Origin: Massariosphaeria phaeospora
Lineage: Eukaryota > Ascomycota > Dothideomycetes > Pleosporales
Length of the DNA: 64,000 bases
Reading direction: 5' to 3'
Assembly: GCA_011032825.1 (NCBI GenBank)
Contig: JAADJZ010000029.1
Span: forward strand, 124,001-188,000
The notes below the pieces were generated by a model, which saw only the letters and a list, made by a program, of their open reading frames with translations, did not search any database and had not been told where the DNA came from. Each line of letters begins with the position of its first letter. The stretch's first letter is position 1. The translations under genes and the position numbers were made by a program. This document shows positions 1 through 10,825 of the stretch, one piece after another.

Positions 1-93
1 ACGACTGAGATACCCCTGAAGATTTGAACTGAACGTAAACAAGCTGACCAGACCCGACCACCAGTCCCATCCATCCACCATCCATCCCCAACA

Positions 94-1641
94 ATGGCCA
101 CCACCACCACCACCACCCCCACCCCAAAGCGCGACTCCATGGGCGCCGCCACCGCCTCCCTCCCCCTCGCCGCCAAACTCGCCACCACGCACCTAACCTC
201 CACGACCACGACGCACACCGGCCTCACGCTACCAACGCTGCCGCCCGCCCTCCGCAACAAGATCTACACGTACGTGCTCGACACGGAGACGGTGAACGTG
301 GGGCTGGCGGCTGTGTCGTATGCGGAGGCGGAGTCGCTGGCCCCTGATACTACTACCACCACGACTCGCGATACCACGAGTTATACCAGCGCAACTGATA
401 CCACCACCCTACACTTCACCGCCTCGCGCGCCCCCTTCCCCACATCCCCCGCCCTGTTCCTCACCAACAAACTCCTCTCCGCCGAATCCCTGCACTTCTT
501 CTACGCGCGCGGGCTGTGGATCCGACTCGCGCTATACACGCACTCCGCTTCGCACGCGCGCGCCCTGCTGCTGGACTCAGGCCTGCTGTTCAGCACGGCG
601 GGCCCCGACGCCGTCGACCGCAGCACGCGGCACGCCGTCGACGTGAAGCTCGTGGAAGATGGGAGTGCTGCGCGGCGCGCGGTCGTCATGTTCCCGGCGC
701 AGTATCTGCCGCGGCTGGTGAGCTTCTTGGACCGCGCTGCGAAGGCGAAGGAGGAGAGCGAGGGCTGGGCGGGTCGGCATAGCGTCGAGATACGGGTGCG
801 GGACGTGTATGGCAGCGGTGTTGCGCGCGTGCAGGGCGACGTGCTGGAGCTGTGGCGCGGGCTGTGCGGCTTCAGCGCAGTGAAGATCTCCGGCGCCGAC
901 TTGCTAGACGGGTACGCAGCCGGGCTAGAAAAGCACATGACAGCGCCCGCGTTCGAGGCAGCGCGGTGGTTGAGCACCGTCGAGGACATGGCCGCGCGCA
1001 TGGGCGCCGCGCACGCAGCGCTCGACTTCGCGGCCGCCGCCCAGCACGGCCAGGCTGCCGTCGTGGCTATGACTTACGGCTACCTGACGCACCCGGAGCA
1101 GCTGCACATGCAGAAGGATGGGTTCCACACGGCGGTGCAGCGCGTGCGCTGGCGCTGCGAGCTGGGTATCGGGAACGCGCTGCTGGGGCTGCATGCTGCT
1201 GCCACGGGGGCAACTGGCCGCTGGCTCATCGACGACGGTGTGTCTGCGGCCGCAAAGCAGAGCATGGCAAGAGATCTGCTGCTCGCTGAGACGGCTACGT
1301 CGCAGGCTCTGTCGCTCGCGACCGACTCGCCCAATCCCGCCGCGAACCCGTGGTTCCAGACACTGCCGGCTGAGCTGATTCCGCCGAATATGGGCAGCTG
1401 GTTCACTGACGCCGAGCGCGCGGAAAGTTGGTATACGGCGGGGCTGGTGCACATGGCGCTGGGCGAGTATCTGTTTGCGGCGGGAGATCTAGAGAGAGCG
1501 GTGGGCGGGCTAGGTGAGAGTGAGGGCGCGATGAAGAGCGCGGCGGAGATGGCGTTTGGGAAGGCGAGGGAGGGTATCGATTGGGGGGTGAAGCCGGGGA
1601 CGGGGCTACGTGCTGCGGGCAGGTTGGCGAGGGCGGATTGA
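94..1641 (+). CDS. Uncharacterised fungal protein with F-box-like N-terminal motif
   Basis: This is a single-exon gene of 515 aa, with the ATG in an AACAATGG context. After a Thr-rich low-complexity leader (residues 3-45), residues about 47-63 read LPTLPPALRNKIYTYVL. This is the leucine/proline-rich 'LPxELRNxIYxxVL' type motif seen at the start of many Pezizomycotina F-box-like (2EXR-type) proteins. The middle is Ala-rich and helical. Near the C-terminus a stretch around AESWYTAGLVHMALGEYL resembles a TPR-like helical hairpin. Third positions are strongly GC-biased, which supports a real gene over the long antisense reading frames that overlap it. I do not recognise a specific function. An F-box/adaptor role is only a guess from the N-terminal motif. 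Confidence 0.75.
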   Translation: MATTTTTTPTPKRDSMGAATASLPLAAKLATTHLTSTTTTHTGLTLPTLPPALRNKIYTYVLDTETVNVGLAAVSYAEAESLAPDTTTTTTRDTTSYTSATDTTTLHFTASRAPFPTSPALFLTNKLLSAESLHFFYARGLWIRLALYTHSASHARALLLDSGLLFSTAGPDAVDRSTRHAVDVKLVEDGSAARRAVVMFPAQYLPRLVSFLDRAAKAKEESEGWAGRHSVEIRVRDVYGSGVARVQGDVLELWRGLCGFSAVKISGADLLDGYAAGLEKHMTAPAFEAARWLSTVEDMAARMGAAHAALDFAAAAQHGQAAVVAMTYGYLTHPEQLHMQKDGFHTAVQRVRWRCELGIGNALLGLHAAATGATGRWLIDDGVSAAAKQSMARDLLLAETATSQALSLATDSPNPAANPWFQTLPAELIPPNMGSWFTDAERAESWYTAGLVHMALGEYLFAAGDLERAVGGLGESEGAMKSAAEMAFGKAREGIDWGVKPGTGLRAAGRLARAD

Positions 1642-2217
1642 GCGAGCGGCGGGTGAAGCTGCGAGGTGAGAGCAAGGCCAAGGGGGGAGGGGGTCGCTGG
1701 CTGCGTAGCCTGGAGCTTTACCTGGGGGATAGATAGCCTTTGATAGCACTGCGGAATCGGAGCTCTTGCCTGCTGTAACTTGGCCTGTCTCTCGTGTCCT
1801 GCCTGCCCATGGTGTAGCTTGCCCGTTTCCCCACGTCTTGCCTCCTGTAGCTTGCCCCGTCTCTGGTGTCTTAAGCTCCCCCTATCGTAGTCCAGATCCC
1901 CGTCTATAAACTGCAGTGCCGTCTCGTAGAGCCCAGCGCCCCTTGCCCATACCGGCCGTAAGCTGTCCGCGGGGAGGGGGAGGGGGCAAGCAAACGGGCG
2001 CGCCGCCCCAACCCGTCGTCGGCTACTCGAGGGCGTGCAAACGGGCGATAAGAAAACGTGACTGCCGTAATCGGCGGAACCCCCCTCTTTAAAAGCTCGT
2101 CCAGCGCCCGCAGACTCTGCTTCTTCCCTCTCCTCACCACGCCCACCACCCTTAAAGCCTCCCCCCATCTCCATCTTCTATCCATCCAACATCCACCCCT
2201 CTTCTACCACTTGAAGC
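1642..2217. other. Intergenic region between two plus-strand genes
   Basis: This stretch has no convincing coding sequence. It holds the 3' end of the first gene and the pyrimidine-rich leader of the next one; the last ~120 bases are CT-rich, typical of fungal promoters and 5' leaders. Antisense frames here are by-products of GC-rich composition. Confidence 0.6.
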
Positions 2218-3042
2218 ATGTCTTCCCCGGCCTCCCGCCTCCCCAGCCTGCCGCCTGCCCTCCGGTTCGCGCATGCCGCCCCTTCGCGTGCCGACCTACA
2301 CGCCCACATCGAGCGCATGAAGCGCAGCAGGCAGTACTTCAGCATCACGACGATGCCCGCCCCCTTCGCCGCCTGGAGTCCGCTGCTCAAGAATGCACAC
2401 ATGGAGACGCGAGCGTGCCACTGCTCGGTCTCGCGCGTGCACCTGCTGGCCTGCGGGCACCGCGTCGCCGTGCCGCGCAATGCCGAGCGTTGCGCGGCAA
2501 ACTGTGCCGGAATGGAAGAAGTGCTGAAAACCCGTTCACCCGAGGTGCAAGACGACATGTTGGCTGCCATCAAGAAAGTCAATGGCGCCGGCCCGCTTGG
2601 CCTTCAGGCCTATGTCGCTACGTGGGTGAAGTGGAATGTTGCTGGAGCCATGGACCGGATTCATGGATTGAGAGAAGCTTTCAACGAAATGAGCTTCTTT
2701 CACCAGCGCCCTCGTCCGGATGTTGCATCCGGCGAGTTTTCATGCCAGATGTGTGAGAAAAAGGGATTGAGGGAGAGTCTCCCTGTCTTTGTCTTGGAGG
2801 CGCTGCCCTGGGCCTGTGTGGTCGTTGTGCGAGATGGGGATAACTGGGCGGTTGTGCAGGAGCTAGAGAAGGGTGTGCTGCCGGATCCAACTGTGAGGAA
2901 GCGGTCGATGAAGAAGAATTCAAGCCAAAATCGGATTCTGAACGGTCGCATCACCAAGCACCGTGTGGAGGAGAAGAAGGGAGTGCTGGGCAAGCTGAGG
3001 GAGGAGTCTCTGGTGGAGGAGTGGGGTAATATGGGATTGTGA
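2218..3042 (+). CDS. Uncharacterised protein with Cys/His cluster
   Basis: A single-exon gene of 274 aa; the ATG follows a CT-rich leader. Residues roughly 66-96 carry a compact set of potential metal ligands: CHC, then CGH about ten residues later, then a C-x3-C pair. This could bind zinc, but I do not recognise the family. The C-terminal third is Lys/Arg-rich (around RKRSMKKNSSQNR) and could be nuclear or nucleic-acid binding; that is inference. Long T-rich tracts directly follow the stop codon (3043-3170) and probably form the 3' UTR and polyadenylation region. No related gene adjoins it. Confidence 0.65.
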   Translation: MSSPASRLPSLPPALRFAHAAPSRADLHAHIERMKRSRQYFSITTMPAPFAAWSPLLKNAHMETRACHCSVSRVHLLACGHRVAVPRNAERCAANCAGMEEVLKTRSPEVQDDMLAAIKKVNGAGPLGLQAYVATWVKWNVAGAMDRIHGLREAFNEMSFFHQRPRPDVASGEFSCQMCEKKGLRESLPVFVLEALPWACVVVVRDGDNWAVVQELEKGVLPDPTVRKRSMKKNSSQNRILNGRITKHRVEEKKGVLGKLREESLVEEWGNMGL

Positions 3043-3742
3043 TTTCTTCTTTTTTTCTTTTTTCTTTTTAAAAGTTTTTGCTTTTCTTGTACTTTTTTTC
3101 TTTCTTTTGTACTTTTCTCCTATGTATTTTAAGTTTTTCTTATGTTTTTTTTCTTATGTTTTTCCTGGACTTCTCTTTCTCCAGATGTAGCCATGTGGCT
3201 GGAGTTTCCAGATGATATACAGGCATTCTGCCCAAGTCCTGATCTGGACTATGAGGCCAATGGCTTCCTATATTGTACCCTGATTAGATAGTTGAAAAGT
3301 GATGCTTTGTCTTTGATACCGGATTCCAAGAGTGCCTGCTGAAGCGTGAGTTGTCTTTGCCATAACCTTGATTGATAGCTACCGGTGTGGTTTGCGTAGT
3401 AACTTCGAGTGCTGTACTGCCACATGTAACCGTGATAATGTGCTATCGCGGACATCTGCGCTGTGCCATGTACGCGCCATACTGCTGTTCGTATATAGCG
3501 ACGAACACTGCACTGGACCATGTAACCGCAACAACGTAGTGAGTAGAGAAGCGTCCAGCCATCTTACCTCTACCCCGACTGCCCTTCACACCCAGCACCC
3601 ACCCAGACCCACTCCATCCTGAGTAGTGAAGCAGCCAGGCTCCAGCCCCCCTACCCCTACTCAGCTCACCCCCTACCCCTAGTCACTGTTAGCCCTCACC
3701 TCCCACTCCACAGCTACACCGCCCTACACACAGCTCATCGAC
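3043..3742. other. Convergent intergenic region, T-rich then C-rich
   Basis: This region lies between a plus-strand and a minus-strand gene, so it holds two 3' ends. Bases 3043-3170 are T-rich (TTTTCTTTT-type runs). Bases 3540-3740 are C-rich with CCCCTACCCCTA-like runs. No coding signal is seen. Confidence 0.6.
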
Positions 3743-5709
3743 CTACGCAACAGGCCGCAGCGCGATCTTGCATCCGCCTAGTCCGACACATGTCAAGCTC
3801 AACTTCTCCCTCCAGGGCTCATCATCGCGGCTCTCAATCTCGAACCGCTGCAGCAGCCGCACAACCACGAACATGGTCTCCGTGAGCGCGAAATTCTGAC
3901 CTATGCAGACGCGCGGCCCGCCGTTGAACGGCAGATACGCCCAGCCGGGGCGTAAAGGGGCTGCTGCGTGCTCGTCGTCGAGCCAGCGCGAGGGGTCGAA
4001 AACCGCTGCGTCCGCGCCGTAGATGTCCGGGCGGCGGTGCATAGACCAGAGGTGGTAGCCCACGAGGCCGCCTTTGGGGACGAGCACGGGGGCGGATTCG
4101 TCGGGGCCGCCGCCGCGCGGCAGGATGGTGTCGTGCAGGGCCATGCGTGAGTTGGAGGGCACGATGGGGTACAGGCGCTGCGACTCGTTGATGACGGCGC
4201 GGAGGAACTTCAGGCTCTTGAGCTGCTCGTACGAGGGCACGGCGGCGGCGTCGGTGCCAATGTGCTCGGCGATCTCGTCGCGTAGACGGGCGAGTATGGC
4301 TGGGTGGCGGGGCAGCTCGAAGAAGAGGTTTGAGAGCAGGGAGGCGGTCGTGTCGCGGCCCGCGAGCAGGATGTTGAGCAGTTCGGAGCGGATGACGGTG
4401 CGGTCTTGGGTTTGCGAGAGGAGCTCGTCGAGGAGGACGTAGCGGTCTGGCGAGGGGGAGAGGGGGCCGGAGGTGGAGGCGGAGGCGGCGATTTGGTCCT
4501 GGATTATGTTGTCGACGAAGTCTGGGGGTTGGTAAGTATGTAGGCTAAGAATGCGTAGAAAGGAACTGCTATCAGACAGCACGGTCAAGTTAGTAGAAGG
4601 GCCGCATAGCTGCACTGACAGTGCGAATACCCGAGTACTTCCACGAGACTCGACCTTTGAAACCACGAGTATGGTTTTACCCTTTCAGCCACTATACCTG
4701 TAGAACGGCTGTGTCGAAGCGCCAGTCACAGGCGATGAAAAACAAGACAGAACACATTGAAGGGGTCGACAGGAAGACGGCGAAGTCAACCGAGAGCCAG
4801 TTCACAATGTTGGAAAGCGAAAAGATAGGAACCAGCTGTGACGAACAAAGAAAAACGCAGAGAAGTTGAAAGAAGAGAGGCAAGGACCCGACCTTGGTGC
4901 CACACAGCAACTCGAAACACACACGTACCTTGAATAATCTTGACCTTCTTCTTAAACGTCAAATCCGGCAAGAACTGCGTCAACAACGCCCATCGGCTCG
5001 TGTTCTCGTTCTCCCTGAACGGATTCTGGCAATACTCGAAAGCTTCGATAAACTCGGCGCACTTCTTGTCTTCAGTGCTGCGATCCAGAGCATTAGTGCT
5101 GCGGCCAAACAGGAACTCGGTGGCAATGTCCAGGGTAAGCTGATGCAACAGCGGCTGCAGGTCGACCGTGGTGCCGTCCTGGGGAAGCAGGTCGACCAAC
5201 CGGCTCACATGCTTTTCCATGAGAGACACGTCGGCGACCTGCGAGCGCTCAAAGCACGGGCGCAGCATGGCTCGCGAGTGCTTCCAGGCGGCGCCTTCGG
5301 TGGTGAAGACGCCGCTCCCGAGGTAGCTGGTCATGGCGTCGATGCGGCCTTTGCCTATGCTCCAGGACGCGAAGTTAGTAGCGAGAATGGTCTTGACGTT
5401 CTCGGGGTCGCTGGTGATGAAGCAGGTGGTGCCGAAGACCCAGTCATGCACCGTGGTGACATTGTTGGTGGTGAGGCTGTCGGCCCAGTCGGCGAGCAGG
5501 CGGTGTTCCCTGAAGGCCTTGAGGTTATTCATGAGGCGCGGGATGCCGAGAAGCAAAGGGTTCGAGAACAGGCTCTTAGCTGGGAGACAGCCATGCTGCT
5601 TCCTCAAGGCGCGTCGTCTTGCGCCCGTCGTAGTTTCCCAGTAGATGCGGCCGGCGACGAAGAGGGCGGCCAGCGAGATGGTGATAGTCGCAAAGGAGAT
5701 GAGGGCCAT
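3743..5709 (-). CDS. Cytochrome P450, CYP52-type (alkane/fatty acid hydroxylase clan)
   Basis: Two exons on the minus strand: 5709-4929 and 4521-3743. The intron (donor AG|GTACGT, acceptor CCCAG) splits one Asp codon, giving 519 aa. Residues 3-24 form an N-terminal membrane anchor. The I-helix AGRDTT lies at 314-319, the ExxR motif ESQR at 373-376, and the heme loop FNGGPRVCIGQ at 459-469 with Cys466 as heme ligand. The heme loop and overall layout match the CYP52 clan of ER-anchored monooxygenases, whose members omega-hydroxylate n-alkanes and fatty acids. The exact substrate here is unknown. No biosynthetic cluster genes adjoin it, so a primary or detoxifying role is more likely than secondary metabolism. 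The 407-nt intron is unusually long for this window (see findings). Confidence 0.9.
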
Positions 5710-7093
5710 GGTTTGACGACGGCGAGATGAGAGTGCGGCATTGTGAAGCTGTGGGGGATGGCAAAGTCATATAGAAGGTGAAGTAAGTAGGCAACGGGAA
5801 CCTGTCCCTGCACCACCCCAATCACGCTTGGCTAGATGGAGCTGGCATGCACGTAAGCTGCACAGGGCTCAACGCGAGATGTCACTAGGCAGCGCAATAA
5901 AGAGATGTGATCGGGCCGAGGAGGCTTGTTGGTTGTAGGTAGATAGATTGCTGGCGTTGGAAGAGGACAGAACAGTGGCCAAGATTTTGCGACGTCCGTT
6001 TTAGCCCAACCCCTCCCGAGTCCACCCCATACTTGGCCCCCACCACGCCGCTGTCCACACCCACAACACCCACCTGCGTACGCTGTGAGAAGTAAGTATC
6101 CCTTCACGGTCGAGGGCCTCTGCAGCCATGCGTCGGCAGCCATACCATGCAATCCGATGCTGCGGCAACGAGCCCCTTCGAGGGCGTCTCGAGTCTGATC
6201 GCTGAGGCCGCAGCACCTACCTCGACCGGGCACCAGTACGCCGACAATCGACATGGGCGCAAAAGGCGTCGAGCATCCACGAGAATCCCCGGCTTGCATC
6301 GATGGGTAGCGGATGCAGGAGTCCGACATCGACGGCGCTGGCGCTGGCGCGGGAGACCGACATGGCGACAACCGGAACACGAACGACGCACAGCCGACGA
6401 CTAACGATAGACAACCCCCCCTACCTACGCGTTCCATAGTTAGCCTCTCATGAAGATGCGCTAATACTTACTTACAACGACTTTGTTCAGCTCCTTGGAT
6501 GCCGAGCTGGCCGAAACGAGACACGCCGGGAGCCGGATAGCAGTTTACGTTCCGGTCCGTACAATGGAAATAGCCAAGTGGCTAGGGAAGTTGGCATCCT
6601 ACTGCACATCTCTGATAAACCTGTAGAGTCAGCTCTTAAGTTAACCCATCGCCCGATGGCGACATACGCCTTCAAAAGATTGCAGGTACAACTTAGCTTT
6701 GGTCGACACAGCACACACCTCTTGCAACGGGACGAATTCGCCGGGCAGGATTGGCCATCCGCCAGTACGATACTGAAGGTGTAACAAGGAGGCGGACCTT
6801 CCCCTCCTGGATACCAGCGGCGGAGGACCGTCATCAAGAGCCAGGAACCCGACTTCTCTCCGCTGACCAGCAGATGCTTTGGTCAATTCTTGAGTATCGA
6901 GTTGGCGCGAACAGCCACTCAAGTGAACAGCTGACCGGACAGGATAGAACGCCTTTCGCCGGCGTCTTGTTGATGTTGAAGCACCACATAGGTCGAGGTG
7001 GGCTTGTAGACGAACCGACCAATCACCTTTGGCGATTAATACCGACCGTCGGACAAGGACTCCTCCAAATCGTCTTTGTTCAGAAACTCGGTG

Positions 7094-7305
7094 AGCACAA
7101 ACCACACTCCGGAGGATGAATGAACAACGTGTCAGGTCCGGAAATTTGCCAAGCACAACACACTCCAGAGGATGGACGAACACTATGACAAGTCCAGACA
7201 CTAACACACTCGGAGGATGGGTGGACACCGTGTCAGGTCTCGAGACTTTGGTAAGCACAAACCACACTCCGGAGGATGTATGAACACCGTGCCAAGTCCA
7301 GAGAG
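7094..7305 (+). repeat. Four degenerate tandem copies of a ~46-59 bp unit
   Basis: The core ACACTC-C-GGAGGATG recurs with GGAGGATG-like hits near 7111, 7166, 7212 and 7271. Each is followed by GAACA/GGACAC...GTCAGGTC or CAAGTCC. Copies 1 and 4 (about 7094 and 7254) share a nearly identical stretch beginning AGCACAAACCACACTCC. Spacing varies, so this is a diverged tandem array. No protein function is apparent. Confidence 0.7.
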
Positions 7306-7599
7306 GACATCGTCCTTTGAATTGATACCGGATACGTCGTCTGCAGGTTCCGGTACAGCGCAGAGAACAACACTCATTCATGGGAATACGCGTATGCTGA
7401 GTCCGGTTGACCTATTGTCAGCTCTTTGAGCGTCTACCTGGCGGCTGACATGCGTCCTGCGGCATATCAGGTCATCTTTAGCCTGCGGAAGAGGGCATTG
7501 TCAAGTTCGCATCGAGGTCTGGACGAGTCGGATGTCAAGATGTTAATACATCCCAGGGTCACGCATTGAACGCGTGCCACGTATGACTTCGGTTCTTGT

Positions 7600-8340
7600 T
7601 GCCCGTCTCTTATTTTCTTCGTTGACTGCTTTACCACCGTTTCGTGTCTTTGTCAATCCCGCTTGCATTGATTTTCGCTTTCAGCTCACCTGTCCTTACG
7701 CCCTTACACTATCTCTTTGATCAATTTTCACTCTTAGTCTTGACGAGTCCCGTTAAAGTCCTCAGGGGACGCATCCGTCTCGAGGTTCTTAACTGCATGT
7801 TTCCGGTCAGCGTGTCCCATGTGTCATTCTCTCGAGTCTTTTCTCCTGTCTTGTCATTATTCACTCCATCGTTTTTTTCTCATCATTCTTTGCAACAGTC
7901 TTTTCTCAAGCTTTATTTCTTTCCAATCGTCCCATCGATCTTCCTGATAGTCTTCTTTTCCATCTTTTTCCCAAAAAACTCCCATCCCTCTTCTCGTCCC
8001 CACAGTCGTCTCTTCCACATATTTCTCAGTATCTTCCCCCCAGTCATTCCTCATTATGATGCCCGTAGCACTTTCCTTTTCTCCCGCTTTACTTGCACCC
8101 TTTACTGCTTCCTCATATCTCCATCGCGATTGCCTATCTCTTGCAAAAATTTCCCATCGTCTCATCGTCACTTCCACATACGCTCTTCCTCCCCTCCCAT
8201 GTCGCATCAGGCGTCACCACTTCTTGTCCCCGAATCACACATCAATTATATCTTCTTTTCCTAGTCCCTTGCAGACCAGCCCCCGTTCCATCTTCCATTT
8301 TCCATCTTCCAGACTCGCCAAACGCATCTACCATCCTGTA
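7600..8340 (+). other. Pyrimidine-rich tract
   Basis: The plus strand is dominated by C and T, with repeated TCTTTTC, CATCTTCC and CCCATC words. The 206-codon frame at 7644-8264 translates to a Ser/Phe/Pro/Leu-rich sequence that simply mirrors this composition and is not annotated as a gene. The tract could be a long CT-rich leader or a decayed low-complexity region. Confidence 0.5.
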
Positions 8341-9982
8341 TCAGCATTCATACTCGCTCAGGCATGAGAATCGCACACAACTGCCGGCCAGGCCTGCTAG
8401 AACGTATATCGATTTGCCCGTTCGCCGATGCAGCACGCGTATTCTCCAAGGCCAGCTGTCGACGATTGGGCGCGTCATCCAAGAAGAGGATATAACGAAC
8501 TACAAAGCTGTCATCGTGGCTCTGTTAGCGTTCTCTCCGATGTAGACGCAACTCGCCTGGAACTAGCTATCTCCTTGTACAGCACTGCATAGCATAGTGT
8601 GCTTTGCAGCAGCAGCCTGAGAGACGGTACCACCTGCCTCAAATGGTCAAGTATTAATGCTAAGCTCCCGGGGTTGCCGTGTCGATCCACATCTAGTCCG
8701 CCGAGGCTTGTTCAGACGTCTTGTATTCTCTTCCCCAGAGCAGCAGGCTTCTTGCCATCGGCGAGGATGTCGGTTTGCGAAATGTGAGGGCGTACAAGGT
8801 GATGTTACATGCTCGTTCTGCTCTGCAGCGTGGTCAGTGTATGCGTCGTTCAGCCAGGGCGAGCGTATCTTTCTTTGTATGATGTTTGCCCCTACCCCCC
8901 CTTCTTTGTCGCCCCGCCGTTGTATGTCTCCTTCATGTTTGCTGACGCCGGCACAGCTCGCCAGAATCTCTCCCGTTTCAATTCGTTCGTTACGGATGCG
9001 ATGCTGCCGTGTTCGTCGCCGCAGTGCGGACTGGCGAAGGAAGGGCTCGAGCTGGGTCGCGCGCGCAGAGAGGCAGAATGCTTTGTCGGTCTGCTTTCTG
9101 GCATTAGCTGTAAGCATTCAGGTAGGTGAGGAGCGTAAGTCAAGGCTGTGCTCCACCCCGCGATGTCCTGCGCAACCCCTCTTCTCTGCCAGCAAAGGCG
9201 AAGGTAGATCCTCACAGCGCAAGAGTATCCGTAAGATGTGGCTCCCAGGACGTAGCATCTACCTCCTCCGCTTTGCCAACCATCCATCGCTGCCGGCTCG
9301 CCGCATGCCCTTCCCGCCGCGATGCCCCCGCCAGGCGGCGAACGCGAGGTCTACCTACTCTCCGCCCGCCACGCACAGGCCCTGGGGAGCAAGACACCAT
9401 GGCGGAGGCCTATCCACCAGCTCGAACAGCCGCCTCTCAGCGCGTATCAGTCGTCTGTGCCGCGGTGTGTATCCGGGGGAGTCTACCGTCGGCGAACGCC
9501 CCGCTGGCTCGCGAGCTCGCCGGCAGAGAGGAAAGGAGAAGAGAAGGAACAAGAAGTAGGGCAGCATGTGTCTAGCATGCCACCATCGCAGCGGCATCAC
9601 TTCACAGCTCGTCAGCAAAATGTATGCGCGGTTTGGGTGGGGGGCGTGGAGGGGGGGTAGGTGGGTAGGGTAGGGTAGGGTAGGCCGCAAGCCCCGGCGG
9701 CGGTAGTAGACGCACATGCCTCCCCCTCTCTAGCTCTGTGCTGCGAATTCTCCGCACGCCGTCCAGGCAAGCAGACTCGCGAGAGCAGGCCGCCAGCAGC
9801 CTATGATTGTAGGCTATGCCGGCCGGCTTCTTGCCCAGGGCACTGGCTCCAGCACTGGCACCAGCACCGTACCCCCACAGCATACAGCTACAGGCTGCAG
9901 CGAGCGCCGCACTCCCCACGCATGTAGACGGCAGACCTACCTGGTAGGCTATAGCGCCCGCCTCTGCACGTTAGATACGCAC

Positions 9983-10006
9983 CAGCAGCAGCAGCAGCAG
10001 CAGCAG
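9983..10006 (+). repeat. (CAG)8 trinucleotide microsatellite
   Basis: Eight uninterrupted CAG units in intergenic DNA. Confidence 0.9.
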
Positions 10007-10619
10007 CTGAATGATCATTTGTTTGTTTTACTATTACTGCCACCACTATGCCATGGGTGATTTGTCTGCATGCTGATCTGAACTGATCTGATCCGAAGTA
10101 CCCCGACGTTTGCTGTGGCTTTTATCTCGCTTTAGCTGTACATAGCGCCCTATTTGCTCTCAGCTGGCTTGCCTGTCTTTCTGACAGTCTCTCAGTCAGT
10201 CTGTATTACTTGCACTACCACTTTCCCCCCACACAGAGACTTACTTACTTCCCCACTCAACAGATATACGCAGCAGCCACCGTCCATTGCACCGCGCACC
10301 CGCACATACACTTACCCGCCAGCTCCACCTGCGTACTACTCGTGTACATTCCGGCTTTTCGTATATTCCGCACACACCCCCAACCACCGGCTCACCTCAG
10401 CGCAGCTCAGTCCCCGTCTTATTACTCACACCCTCACTGACACACAGTCTTTACTTACTTAGTTCCTTCGTTCCTTCCTTCTCTCCTTCGCTCCACCACC
10501 ACCACACCATCCCCACCCTCGCCTCCTCTACGTCGACCTTCTCGCTCGTGGTAGCAGCACGCACGATACACATCCACGTCGCACCCGCCGGAATGCACGC
10601 ATGCACGCATGCACGAACG

Positions 10620-10825
10620 CTGACTTCGCCAAACAAACGGGACTGAACTGAACTGAACTGGACTGGACCGGCGCTCGGGGGCCTGGCGCTACGAGTATAT
10701 GTTAGATGGATATGGACATGGAGACGGACTAGAGGGCAGGACAAGGCGAGATGGACTGATACTGGTACACTGGTACACTGGCACACCGACGGCCTGACAC
10801 TGACGGACTGACACTGACAGCTCCA
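10620..10825 (+). repeat. Short imperfect minisatellites
   Basis: Runs include TGAACTGAACTGAACTGGACTGGAC (from about 10643), TACTGGTACACTGGTACACTGG (from about 10759) and repeated GACACTGACGGACTGACACTG (from about 10793). They are imperfect tandem words of 5-14 bp in non-coding DNA. Confidence 0.6.

Noticed and set aside
1080..2174. 364-codon minus-strand reading frame
   Set aside because: It overlaps the plus-strand 515-aa gene in antisense. Its Arg/Pro/Ser/Ala-rich translation follows from GC-rich codons of the sense gene; no motif seen.
4894..5730. 278-codon plus-strand frame opposite the P450
   Set aside because: It is the antisense shadow of P450 exon 1, which has clear family motifs.
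6641..7381. 246-codon minus-strand frame
   Set aside because: It covers the degenerate tandem repeat and has an Arg/Ser-rich translation. I considered a retroelement relic but found no reverse transcriptase, integrase or protease motif.
7644..8264. 206-codon plus-strand frame
   Set aside because: Lies in a pyrimidine-rich tract. The Phe/Ser/Pro/Leu-rich product reflects composition, and shifted frames on the same strand are open too.
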